Assembly (NCBI GenBank): GCA_038501625.1
Contig: JAZAYU010000015.1
Span: 2,130,991 to 2,194,990, forward strand
Direction: 5' to 3'
Origin: Corbicula japonica
Lineage: Eukaryota; Mollusca; Bivalvia; Venerida; Cyrenidae
Length of the DNA: 64,000 bases
Part shown: one piece after another, positions 33,519-45,100 of the stretch
Numbering within the stretch: the first letter of the stretch is position 1
How the letters are laid out: every line of letters begins with the position of its first letter
Program-made: the position numbers and the translations under genes
The notes under the pieces: model-generated
What the model was told of the DNA's origin: nothing
The model's database searches: none
The model's input: only the letters and a program-made list of their open reading frames with translations

Positions 33519-33713
33519 CATAACCATAAAACTCAATCTGGTGACCATTCTAAAATCTAAAGCATCTAAATATCTGAAAAGGCCACTTGTTGCCGTTTCA
33601 GCCAATCAGATGCTTGAGATTTAAGACTGAGAAACTGTAAAAGTGACTTGTCACCATTTCAGCCAATCAGATGCTTGATCTCCAGATTTAGTGTTATAAT
33701 CTTGGGCCCAGGT
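33519..33713. mobile_element. Family 1 MITE with duplicated half
   Basis: CCATTTCAGCCAATCAGATG (or CCGTTTCAG...) CTTGA occurs twice (about 33593 and 33654), so one arm is duplicated. The right end is TATAATCTTGGGCCCAGG. Confidence 0.7.
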
Positions 33714-34148
33714 AGGTTTCACACATTACATCACTTCTTTGCTTCCTAAACATGCACACATGAAAAAAACAACAATAAATCATACTTCCTTTCGCACCTA
33801 TAGTATGAGCTTTACAGAATATTCAACTACATGTCCGGGCTTTTCTTTCATTGACAGGAGACTTTGAAAGGGACCTTAAATTTTGGGAAAAAATTCTGGA
33901 ATTTTGCCTCTAAAAATGAATAAAACAATGTTAAGTTACATGAAATATCAAGGAGCATTTATCCAAAGAAAAATGAAAAAAGAAAAAAAAAATTCTGAAA
34001 AACAGCACGATTTAAAAGAAATACTGTGTGTGAGGAAGGTGTTGTATACGGCTTCTACTATAGATGGAAAAAAAAAGCCCTGAATGTACTTGTCTTGACA
34101 ACTCCACTAGCACCACTGCCATTATATCATGCTGATTTCTCACAAACT

Positions 34149-34390
34149 TTAACCCTTTCCTCCATAGATACACCTTTATTGCTTGGGTGAACAGTTTAGA
34201 TAAAGATCAGACGTCACATCTGTGCCGTCTGATTAGGATCTAAACTATTCGCTTTTTGATTTATTATGTTATTTCTGACCAGTATGGGACCAGTGCAGAT
34301 CCTGATCAGACGGCACGGATGTGCCGGCTGATCTGGATCTACACTTGTCGCACATGCATAAAAATGCATATTTATGGAGGAAATGGTTAA
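34149..34390. repeat. Palindromic repeat (family 2), near complete
   Basis: Ends TTAACCCTTTCCTCCATAGA and TATGGAGGAAATGGTTAA; central TTGATTTATTATGTTATTTC spacer between the two palindromic modules. Confidence 0.85.
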
Positions 34391-34478
34391 AGAAATATTT
34401 GTTATTGTTAAACTTTTCAACTAATTTTTTTCAATATTATAATAACTTTTCATAGATTCTTAACTTCATAGATATACA

Positions 34479-34970
34479 ATGTAACTTTTACTGATTGGCA
34501 ACAAGTGTTGATACACACCTACACTCACTGGCATCCCTGTCCTGTCTGGTCTGTTCATTTCTTGGTCAAAAATAACCTAATGGATCTAACAGTCTAGATC
34601 CTGATCAGGTATTACCTGATCTGGATCTACAGTAACAACAGTCATCTATGAACAAAAAGCAATATCCATGGAGTAATTATTTGTTGCCCTACATATGCAA
34701 TACTGTATTGTTTTTAAATAAACTAATAAATTTTATTAGGCCAAAAACTATTTGAATTAAAATCTTTTTACTCCCTGTGATATGTCCGATGTCCCATGAC
34801 TGAAAAGCATAGATCTAAACCAGCTAGTACATCAAGATCTCTACATTCTACACTTTAGAAATTAGATTTATTGGGTTAATTCTGACCAAGAAGCAAACAG
34901 TGTAGATCAAGATCAGACGGCACAGATTAACACTAGTTGAACATTTAACATCCACGGCAAAGTTAGGACA
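34479..34970. repeat. Two degenerate family 2 repeats
   Basis: Diverged modules at about 34550-34640 (GTCTAGATCCTGATCAGG, GATCTGGATCTACAG) and 34790-34945 (CTGACCAAGAAGCAAACAGT, GTAGATCAAGATCAGACGGC). Confidence 0.55.
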
Positions 34971-35326
34971 TTTTGTATGAATCACTTATAGACTGATAAA
35001 TGAAAAACTGTTGTCGCCAAATCTGGTTTAGATGACAGCTTATATTACATACGTAAAACCCCGTTTCTTTATAACGCATTCAATAGATTTTAAATATGAG
35101 TTTACTGTTAAGCTTCAACAGATGTTAACACTTAAAATGAATACGACAGAAAGAACAAAAGAGATTTGAAATGTCAAATTTCCTTTAAAAAAAAACACAG
35201 CAGTATAATACAACTTCAAAAACAGCCAGTGGCTGAGAAAAGGGAGGTTCTAAAAACAAAGACTTGAATAAACACATTGTACAAATGCTACTAACTAAAA
35301 GTAATTTATTGTAACTTGATACCAGG

Positions 35327-35456
35327 GCCAAAGATCATAAAACTAAAGCTGGAGACCAGACTCAAATCTCAAGCACCTGATTGGCTGAAATGGCGACTGG
35401 TCGCCATTTCAGCCAATCAGATGCTTGAGATTTGAGTCTGGTCTCCAATCTCAGTT
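35327..35456. mobile_element. Family 1 MITE, right end truncated
   Basis: Near-perfect hairpin: AATGGCGACTGGTCGCCATT marks the symmetric centre. The left end GGGCCAAAGATCATAAAACT is present, and the right end stops after CTCAGTTT. Confidence 0.8.
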
Positions 35457-35474
35457 TGAAGTTGCTGCAACTAA

Positions 35475-35672
35475 ACCATTTTCTCCTAATATATGTGCAT
35501 GTGCCAAAAGTGCAGATCCAGATAAGCTCGAACATCTCTGCTGTCTGATCAGGATCTACACTGTTTGCTTCTTCATCTGAAATAAACTAATCAAAAAGCG
35601 AACTGATGTGCCTGCTGATCCGGATCTACACTGTTTGCTCATGCCATATTTGTCATACATATGGAGTAAAGG
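35475..35672. repeat. Palindromic repeat (family 2), partial
   Basis: GTGCAGATCCAGATAAGC, CTGATCAGGATCTACACTGT and CTGATCCGGATCTACACTGT modules, with a TATGGAGTAAAGGGTAA end. Confidence 0.7.
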
Positions 35673-35837
35673 GTAATAACTCAAAGTTATAGAGCTAACC
35701 CAGTTTTTCTTATGTTCTTGATTTCGGATACTGAAAATTTAAACGGTGTGAAAACAGTTTCTATGTAATGAATTTTAATGCCTGTTGTCAAATAAAATGT
35801 GTGTATTTAAGTATTTGTACTTAATGTCTTCAAATCA

Positions 35838-35983
35838 GGGCCCAAGATAATAAAACTAAATCAGGAGACCAGTCTCAAATCTCAAGCATCTGATTAGCTG
35901 AAATGGTGACTGGTTCTCAACTTCTCATATCAGCCAATAAGATGCTTGAAATTTGAGACTCAGTTTTATGATCTTGGGCCCAG
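35838..35983. mobile_element. Palindromic MITE (family 1)
   Basis: Ends GGGCCCAAGATAATAAAACT and AGTTTTATGATCTTGGGCCC. The centre has a short CTTCTCAACTTCTCATATCA change. Confidence 0.8.
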
Positions 35984-36147
35984 AGCACTCCAGAGACCCA
36001 GCCCCTTTGCTCCCCCTTAACCAGGATGCAAAACAGAATCTCTTTTCTCAGCCTTGTAACCAAAGCAATATTGATATGAACACTGTTTTTTTCCACTCAA
36101 GTCAAGTTTGTAACAATATACAGATCCATAATCCAGCATGGTGATAT

Positions 36148-39100
36148 TTATTTATGTCTTGGACGATGACCCGACGTGTTCTGTTTTGGACTCCATGGCA
36201 AAGTGAACGACCTGAAAATGCAGAAAAATATTTTTCTGGTATTAAATTTGACCGGTGTACCATAATTCCTAACAGTCTTTAACCCTTTCCTCCATGTATT
36301 TACGCATTTGCGGCCAGTGTAGATCCAGATCAGCCGCACATCATTGCTGTCTGATCAGGATCTGCTCTAATCGCATTTTGGTCAGAATTAACTAATCATA
36401 AAGCGAACATTGATAAACCGCATCAGACTGCATGGATAAGCTGGCTGATCTGGATCTAGGCTGTTCGGCCACACAATACTGTGCTATCATTTTATTTAGC
36501 GATGGCTTAATTTTTGCGTATTTCGCGCTTGGGACAGTGCGCAAATTTAAAACCTAAGCTAAAATTTAACCATATAGTTCCACATACGTATCCGAAACAT
36601 GGTAATGTCCGAATTTACCTACACTTTGTATTTAGTTGCCCGTATCTCTTTTTTATATATCACTTTGAGGTATTGAATAATTATATTCATAAAGGAAATA
36701 AAATTTGGTATAACTGTCGAATTTCTTTTGGAATATTTTTTAATGTTAATTCAAAACTGTAACGACAATTAAGTCCGTGCATTTAGGTCAGAGTGAGTAA
36801 CGTTTTACCGAACGGTATCGTTGTCCTCTCATACAGTTTATTTTGACACGTAAAAACTTTTTTAATTAATAAACCCTTTTTGAGTAATTGTTTTATAATT
36901 TATTGACACTTGTGAACATAAAACGGGTACGCAATTTAACAATCCAATTATGTTATGAAGGGCCTAGAAAGATGGATCATATGGGTCCAGTGTCAATTAG
37001 CGGCGCCGAATAAACAGCAGTCCGATAATTGACTAACAAGGCAGTGGTACATGTAGTTGACAGGCTCCAACTGACACATGATTAGCTCGTGTGTTCAAAT
37101 AAAATATAGATAATATTATAACAAATCGGTCAAATATCGATTATAATAATGATTTTGGTAAATAATTTTTTAAATTGGTTTTGCGCGAATTTACGTCCGC
37201 GCGAAACAGTCTTTTTCGGTGATATCGCGAAATTTTGTGCCAATACCACATCAAAGGTGTGTCTATGGAGGAAATGGTTAAACTTTTGTTTTGATGTACA
37301 CTTCAGCTCAAATATATTTGCCATCTGCTATTACACAATATCTAAAATATTGTGTGTCACTTACGATTTTTAAATATTCTGTGAAGTAAAGCACTGTATT
37401 GTCATTTTACCTCATTATCAGAGTGATATGACACCGGTCAAGGTGCAAACATTTGACTGAATTTTGTTAATAATTCTGGGTTATTCAAATGCAAACAAAT
37501 AATGATTTAAGATTGGCCTTAAAATCGATTACAATGGTTTTACTATTTTCCGTATTGCGAATTTTACATGAGCACCATTTGCATCACTTTACATACTTTT
37601 GAAGATTATTTTGTTTCAAGAAAATGTAAATTGCATAGTCCATTGGCAAGAGAGACTTTTTTCTTACACAATAAATGTGAATTAACTCTGTTTGCCGACT
37701 GAGTTTGCCGACTTGTTTGTGTCATGAGAACAGTGAACACATAAAATTTATAACCCTGTGAAAATGAAAACTACTGCATTCATCTTTAAGGGTTAACTTA
37801 CTCTTGTTTAGTGTAGGGTATAGCCTGACCAAAGGCCGTCACTGGAATCTTCTCAACTACTTCTATATGAGTAACTGAAAACAGCAAATCAAGAAAGTAA
37901 GTCACAGGTGGTGTTTACCGACCTTTTAATCATTTACTTAATGATGGGATATGGCTGATGATGGGTGCGTGAAATAAAACCTGTATATATAGAGTAAAGG
38001 GTATGGAACTCTTTAGTTTTTGACCAGGTTGGAGAACAAGCTCAATGGTTTTAACCAATCTGCTGCTTTAGAGTTGTATTATTCTTACAGTCAGCCCATG
38101 AGTGAATACATTTAAACCCAAAATCCTAATAGCATTACCAAGGCAGTAAAATTCACTTACAACAGATCTTAGATGTACTGAAAACTAGTAGTCCAACATT
38201 TTGGCAAAATTTGCTTCTTCTCTGGATATTTTAGGCAGTTCACAGCAGTACAATTAATATTACCCAGGTCAGGTCTGAGACCTTTAAGTACTCCGTCCTG
38301 AACTGTGAATTAAATGTATGTTTCAATTCTGGACTTCATTGGGCATTCAAGTGTTCAGGGCTCTCACTAGAGAGAGACTTGGGAGAAGTGGTCTCCCAAA
38401 AGTGACCAGACTTCTCCCTTCTTTGAGCTTTGAGAGAAGTCATTTTGTATAGACTATATAGGGAAAGAATGCTGTTGACGGCAAACTTCTCTTTAATTCA
38501 GTAATATCATAACAAAACTTCTCCCTGATTTGCATGTCTAGTGAGAGCCCTGGTGTTATTGTCAATATTACAAAGGCATATTAAATTGAAGTTTCCTTAC
38601 TATCATCTAAATATGGGTAGAAGGATTCTACAGGATCGTCGGGTTTTCTGTACTTATGTCTCATACTCTCTTGTTTTTCCTTCAGCTTTTCCATCATCTT
38701 TTCTTCTCTCAATCTTTGGTCATCCCATCTGGAAAAATAATGCATGCTCTATCCAAAACCTTTCTAAATGTTTCAAAACTCAATGCCTTAGACAGTATTT
38801 GCACAGGCATTAAATCATGTGATTTTACTTATCTATTATAACACATTACGAGTCATAGACATGGTGTAATTTCGCTGGAGTTAATATTTGTGGATTATTT
38901 TCTCCAAATGCCATAGATAGTATTTGTACAAGCATAAATTCATGCGATATTATTGTTTTTTATTAAGAAATTTTATGACATGGTGCAAGTACATGAGTTA
39001 AAATTCGCGTGTCTCTAGGAGAAATATGCAACATTTAAACCCATGGTACCGGTATATTATATAATTATACCACTGTAGTATTACAGTAAATCTGCATACC

Positions 39101-42100
39101 AATCCAACTGTACCACTGTCACTGAGATTATGTACACAGGTTGAAGTAATAAAGGTTGTCAATGCATCTGTATAATTTTAATAGTAGTTGTTTTGTAGCA
39201 TATTGTCATGGGCAACATATACAGCGTGCAGTTAAACCATTACTCCGTGTAAATTCAGATCAGCCGGCACATCGTGGGCAGATAAAATACATTGCGAAGT
39301 GAAATAGGGAACTATTACAATCATCATTAACAAGATACTACAGGTAGCGGATTGATTGATAACTTTTTCGTTTTTGTTTTTTTGTCACCATTTCTCCTTT
39401 CTATTTGTGCAAGTAATACGATACCTTTTTCTTCTTTTTTCTTCTAATTCAGGTTTCTGATGACGGCGAATGAAAGTTTCATCTTCATGGTCCTTAAATA
39501 AATGTAATGATATATTCTTAAAATGTTCAGCACAGAGCCAAAGATCATAATACTTAACAACGAAGACCAGTCCCAAATCTCAAGCTTCTAACTGACTAAA
39601 ATGGAGACTTGTATTGTCACTCATAGAGGTTCTACCAATTTTAGGGAGAGGTTACTAGTACCTGGCAGTACCTAATCATCTTTGTATATTTAGTACAGTA
39701 AAAAACCTTCTCCTTTGCAAAGAGTAGCATATTTGCCAGACCATTTTTCCATGTCTTTTTCTTTCACTCTATAAAAGACGATTGCTTCAGTTTCAAAGAA
39801 TTAAGATTAAAGATTACAGGTTTACGAGTTCATATTAAGTGCAAAAGGAGGCTTTCATTCTATCGTCTGCTGTAATGCAGTGACTCACTCTCAACATGCT
39901 ATTTTTAATACAGTTTACTATGACTGACAAATAGCTTGTATGTAAAGCCACATCGCAAATTACTTGCTGCACCAGCAGCAATTTTTTCCTCTTTAAGTCA
40001 GGCAAATATGTTATCTAAATTTTTAATTCAAAAACTCACCTCTGTTCCTTCTATCACATATAAATTACTGAAAACCTTCACTCTAAATGATGGCACTTCA
40101 ACTGAAATATTAAAATTATTATAAAATATAATTATACTAAACAAGGAACCACAAGTTTTTAAAATATATTCTGAAATCAGCACTTATAAAGCACACTAAC
40201 TTGTTAAAAATCTGCAGCTCTGTACAAGTAATACATGTATAACTGTAATTTTTTAATGCTCATCTCATAAATACAGCTGCGACAAGATATTAAACAACAA
40301 AATTAATTTAAATGACATCCCCCAACAAAGAAGTGCAACAAAGATCTCTGATTCTTAAATATCTATCTTTAAACAAGTTTATCCCTTTAATAAATGAAAT
40401 ATGGTTGTTCCATAGGTGAACAGAGTAGAAACTAATCAGATGGCATCGATTTGCTCTCCGATCTTGATCTATACTGTTTAGTGTTTACCGATGGTTTGTT
40501 TTTACATTCATTAAGTTGTTTCTGACCAAGTATTCTTTATTCAAAAATGAAAAAAAATTCAATGTACAGTGCTACTAAATCAACTTAAGGTGCATGAAAA
40601 TCTTGTGAAAATACCAGTGTAAAAACAGAAGCACAATGAAAAAATGTTTTAATCCTGTTTGTATTAACCCTAAAACCAGCAAACAAGATATTTGATTTTT
40701 AACTTACCATTGATTTGAGACTGTGCCCCTTTAAGGATGTCTGGTCTTGAGTCTACATCTACCTCATCTGCAACCGGCTCGTAATACGACACATAATATA
40801 AACTACTAGTCTCTAAAGTGTTAGTACTACCCTCCGGTGCTGGTGCAGATGACGCATGTTTTCGCTTTCTGTGAGATTCACGGCTTTTGTTTTTTATATT
40901 GTCTATCAATTCACTTGATGTTTTCAAAGGACTAGATTTTGGTACTTCAGCTGGCTGCTCTTTCTGCTGTGATGGTGTAACTGTCTCTGTCTTTCTGATG
41001 AAAAGATAAAACATTTAAATGCTGAATTGATTCCATGGTTAACAAGGAAAACAAGCTACTGTATAAGTGGATATTTTCGCTGGCTTAAAATTTCGCGGTT
41101 TCTTTTTTGCCGGTGTTTCGCGTGCGGAAATGTTCACGGAAAATGGATTTCATGAAATTCATAAAATTTACACGTCGTGATATTCACTCTCACGTATTTG
41201 ATCGACATAAAATTTACACGCCGTTAATTTCACTCTCGACTTATTCAGTCATTGACAAATTGCATTGAAAAATCGAAAGTAGTCTTCCCAAGTCTTCCAA
41301 AAAGTATTTATTAGCATTAACACTTTATTGTAATAATCAAATGCATATATAAATTCCCTTACTTGAGTAAATTGACGAATACCTGTTTTACATAACACAA
41401 TGGTATTAACGGTATATACCATGCGAAATGTCAATTCTTTGTCAAGAACTAGTTTACTAGTATACTAGTAATAGCTGATCAGTTTTTTGGCAGGTAAGTT
41501 TTAATCATGTAATTTCTTTGTGGAAATAAAGAGTAACTTTTGAGCTGTTTTACCTCAGTGTTTGTCTATTATCGTTTTTTTACGATATACAAGTAGTTTC
41601 TCATTCAAACATGTTGAAGTGGTTAAAGGGAAATAAAAATTCAGAAAATAGTGAAGGTGAACGGCGTGGTATTGGATTACCGTCACCTTCATCTCCACTT
41701 GTTGAAACATTAAATAATGTGGTCGAAAGGGAATATAATACGTCGCCTACCATATCTGGAAAAAAACGCAAACGTGGACAATACAGCCATTACAGTCCCG
41801 AGTTGAAAGCGAAAATGGCACGGTATGCTTGTGAGAATGGAAATGCTAAAGCAGCCAAACACTTTAGCCTAACTCTCGGAAAATCTATCAATGAAAGTAC
41901 CATTAGAACCTTTAAGGCGGCTTATTTGCTGAAGAAAAAAACGGCGGGCTAGATCACGTCAAGGAACTTGAGTCCAGTAAAAGAGGAAGACCTACGGTGC
42001 TGAGTGAAACATTAGACACGCAAATTCAAGAGTACATTATGCAGCTTCGTGATGCTGGTGGAGTTGTGAACACCTCCAAAGTCTAAAGCATTGGACTAGG

Positions 42101-45100
42101 CTTGATTAAGGGGACAGACAAGTACATGCTTAAAGAAAATGGTGGTTCCATTGAACTGAGTCGCCCATGGGCAAGGTCTGTACTGGAGCGAATGAACTTT
42201 ACGAAACATAAAGGAACTAAGGGAGTGAAGCACTTGCCAGAGGATTTTGATAAAATAAAGTGTGAATTTACAAGCAAGATCGCAACAATTGTAAGAGAAA
42301 ATAACATTCCAGACAACCTAATTATAAATTGGGACCAAACAGGTGTCAATATGGTACCAATAGGCCTCTGGACCATGTCTCAAAAAGGTGACAAACATTT
42401 AAAGATCATCGGCATGGACGATAAGAGACAAATCACTGTTTTGCTAGGTTGCGCAAAGTCGGGAATGTTATTGCCACCACAAGTTATTTATCAAGAAAAA
42501 ACCAACAAGTGTCACCCTTCCGTTGATTTTCCCCCGTCTTGGCATATCACGCACTCAGAAACACACTGGAGTAATGAGCAGACGATGATAGACTACGCAG
42601 ACAAAATCATTATCCCCTACATTGAGACAGTCTGTGAAAATCTTCCTATTGACAGGTAAATCTGCATGTATATTTTTCATTAACCAAACAAAATTATTTA
42701 ACCATTATTTTAATAACTTGAATAATCAAATGACTAACGATGAAGATCATGATCCGACAGTTAATTAGCAACCAACAATGGATTGTTTGCCCCAGTAACA
42801 GATTACCCTATTGTTAGCGATAATCAGGTGTGAAAACTGACTGCAGCCTTTACCTGTGTATGTTTCAGGTGTGATCAAACTGCGCTAGCCATTTTTGATG
42901 TGTTTAAAGCTCATCGCAGTGAGACTTTGCTAGAGAAACTCCGAGAAAACAACATCAGAGTTGTTTTCATTCCACCCTCATGCACGGACCAGTTGCAACC
43001 GCTTGACACTATTCTGAATAAGCTGTTTAAAGATGAACTCAAGTCCGCTTTTCAGAGTTACTACTCGGATTGTGTCGCTGAGAACATTAAAAACAAACAA
43101 AATGTGCAGGAAATCGACCTAAGAACATCAAACATTAAGCCAATGCATGCATGTTGGCTTATGAAGGCCCATGATTCACTTGCCTCCAAGACTGACATGA
43201 TTGTAGCAGCATTTCAGCAGTGCGGGATTTAGACCTTACCGGTGTCAATATAAAAATTTGACATAGTTAATATTTCCCCTATTTAGTTTATCAAAATTAA
43301 TAAGTACATGTGTGCGTAAGTCTTAGTATTAGGTTTTATTTTTATACATTTGCATGGCTTTTAATATGTACAGGTATACTATGTAGTCTTTTAATAAAAG
43401 TCAATGATACGTGTTTTGTTTCAGCATAGTCCGGTGTAAGGGTACATTTTTGCTTGTACATAAGCTCTAATTTACGCTGGCTGATATTTTCGCGATTTTT
43501 ATCAAATCGGGAAATACGCGAAAATTACCTCCTTGCGAACATTACCACTTATACAGTACTTTAAGAATTAAACAGGATTTGTGTTCAATTTAACCCTTGT
43601 GTCACCCTTTAAATGTGACCATGACCATACATTTGTGACATCATCACAACTGTGTTTTCATCTGCAATAGAATTTAAAGTTTGATGAAGAAATTCTAAGA
43701 ACTGGCAAACTTATGGCCAACATTAGGTTTTCCTCACTGTCAAACTGAATGTTACTGATGTACCATGGACAGCCAAAGATATTCCTATGTATCGTCTTCT
43801 TTAAAAGGGTGACACAAAACTACATGTATATTTCAAATTTTAATATTAAAATATTCCGACATGTTTTGGAATTGCCAACTCTCTTTAAATTTGTGGGAGT
43901 CTCCTATTTTTACGTTAAATTCCTTAACTCCCAGTCCCAAACACTTGATAGAATCTCCAGAATTTCAGTCATTAGAGGAAGGTCAAATGTTAACCTACAA
44001 TGTTCACGTAGGGATCAAAGCCAATGGCCCATATCCCAGGAGTAAAGGATGAAAATAAAATTTCAAACACTTACTTTCTATGAGACTGTTTTTCAAATGG
44101 GCTTATGATAGGTTCTGTATAGCTCATGGTGCCCGGCTTTGGTGGGGGAGATGTAACAATGTGTGGGGATGCAGCCATTTCTTCCTTCTGTTTAAGGAGA
44201 GCCATCCGTCTCTCCATCCTCTGAAGACGACATTGTAACTGAAAAGGGTCAACAGATGGTACGAAGCAAGGGACTACATCTGAGAAACAATATCTCGTAT
44301 TTCCTCATTTACCAGGGGTTTTTCTGCCTATTTTGGGAAAAGGAGTCTGGACATTTTGGGTAATTTTTATCGACAAAAATATCCATTTTGGGAATTTTCA
44401 CATCGATAAAATAGTCCATTTTGGGAAATTTCAATATGCATTTATTTAGCTTAAATCAGTCAATTTTTACATTACCAATATACTTTTACCAGATTTTTGG
44501 TCTTTATTCAAACAAACATTGCAAAACTGGTAACTTGTTAGCCAACTGTTATCAGAAATAATTTTCTCATTTAAATTATTCATTATATGAAATTGAAATT
44601 CTTTATAAAATAGTGAAACTGTAGCAAATTTAATGGTTATTTTAGAGGATTAACTTAAAAGTCCAGATAAACGTAAGTTTTTATTGTATAACTTATTGTT
44701 GTGCAAAGCCATCATAGTCGCGAAAATTCATTACAAAAAGAAGTATGTGTCTAACGAGTCATATTATGATGCATCTTCTGCAGTTAAGAGTACCTTCTGT
44801 AACGTTTTGCAAAATCAGTGCTCACGCTGGCTGTTTAAAAATAATAGCCACAAAATTTTTGAAAATTAAATTAATAGCCAAAGTTTTACACGTTGTTTCC
44901 CCATCCGTGGGAAATAGCATTATAATTATTTGTTTTGTTTTTTAATTAACATGATTATCTAACATAACATCTATGTTATGAAGATTAACTGTTAATTATT
45001 ACTTTATTAATTTAACTTAGTCAATGAAAATAATTGGCTTTATGTAAAATTACTGATGAATTTTAATAATAAGGCATTCTTCACTTCACTATTGCAGACA

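Larger units (their letters stand above)
28541..36147. other. Intergenic region between sHSP and MSL1
   Basis: No host gene recognised. It holds family 1 MITEs (29728, 33519, 35327, 35838), family 2 palindromic repeats (30733, 32618, 34149, 34479, 34770, 35475), a 1.4-kb element (31036-32452) and a GC-rich repeat-like block (28873-29570). Confidence 0.6.

Noticed and set aside
38541..38841. Plus-strand frames over 38541-38841
   Set aside because: Antisense to MSL1 exon 6 (38728-38601), whose minus-strand frame encodes the PEHE domain.
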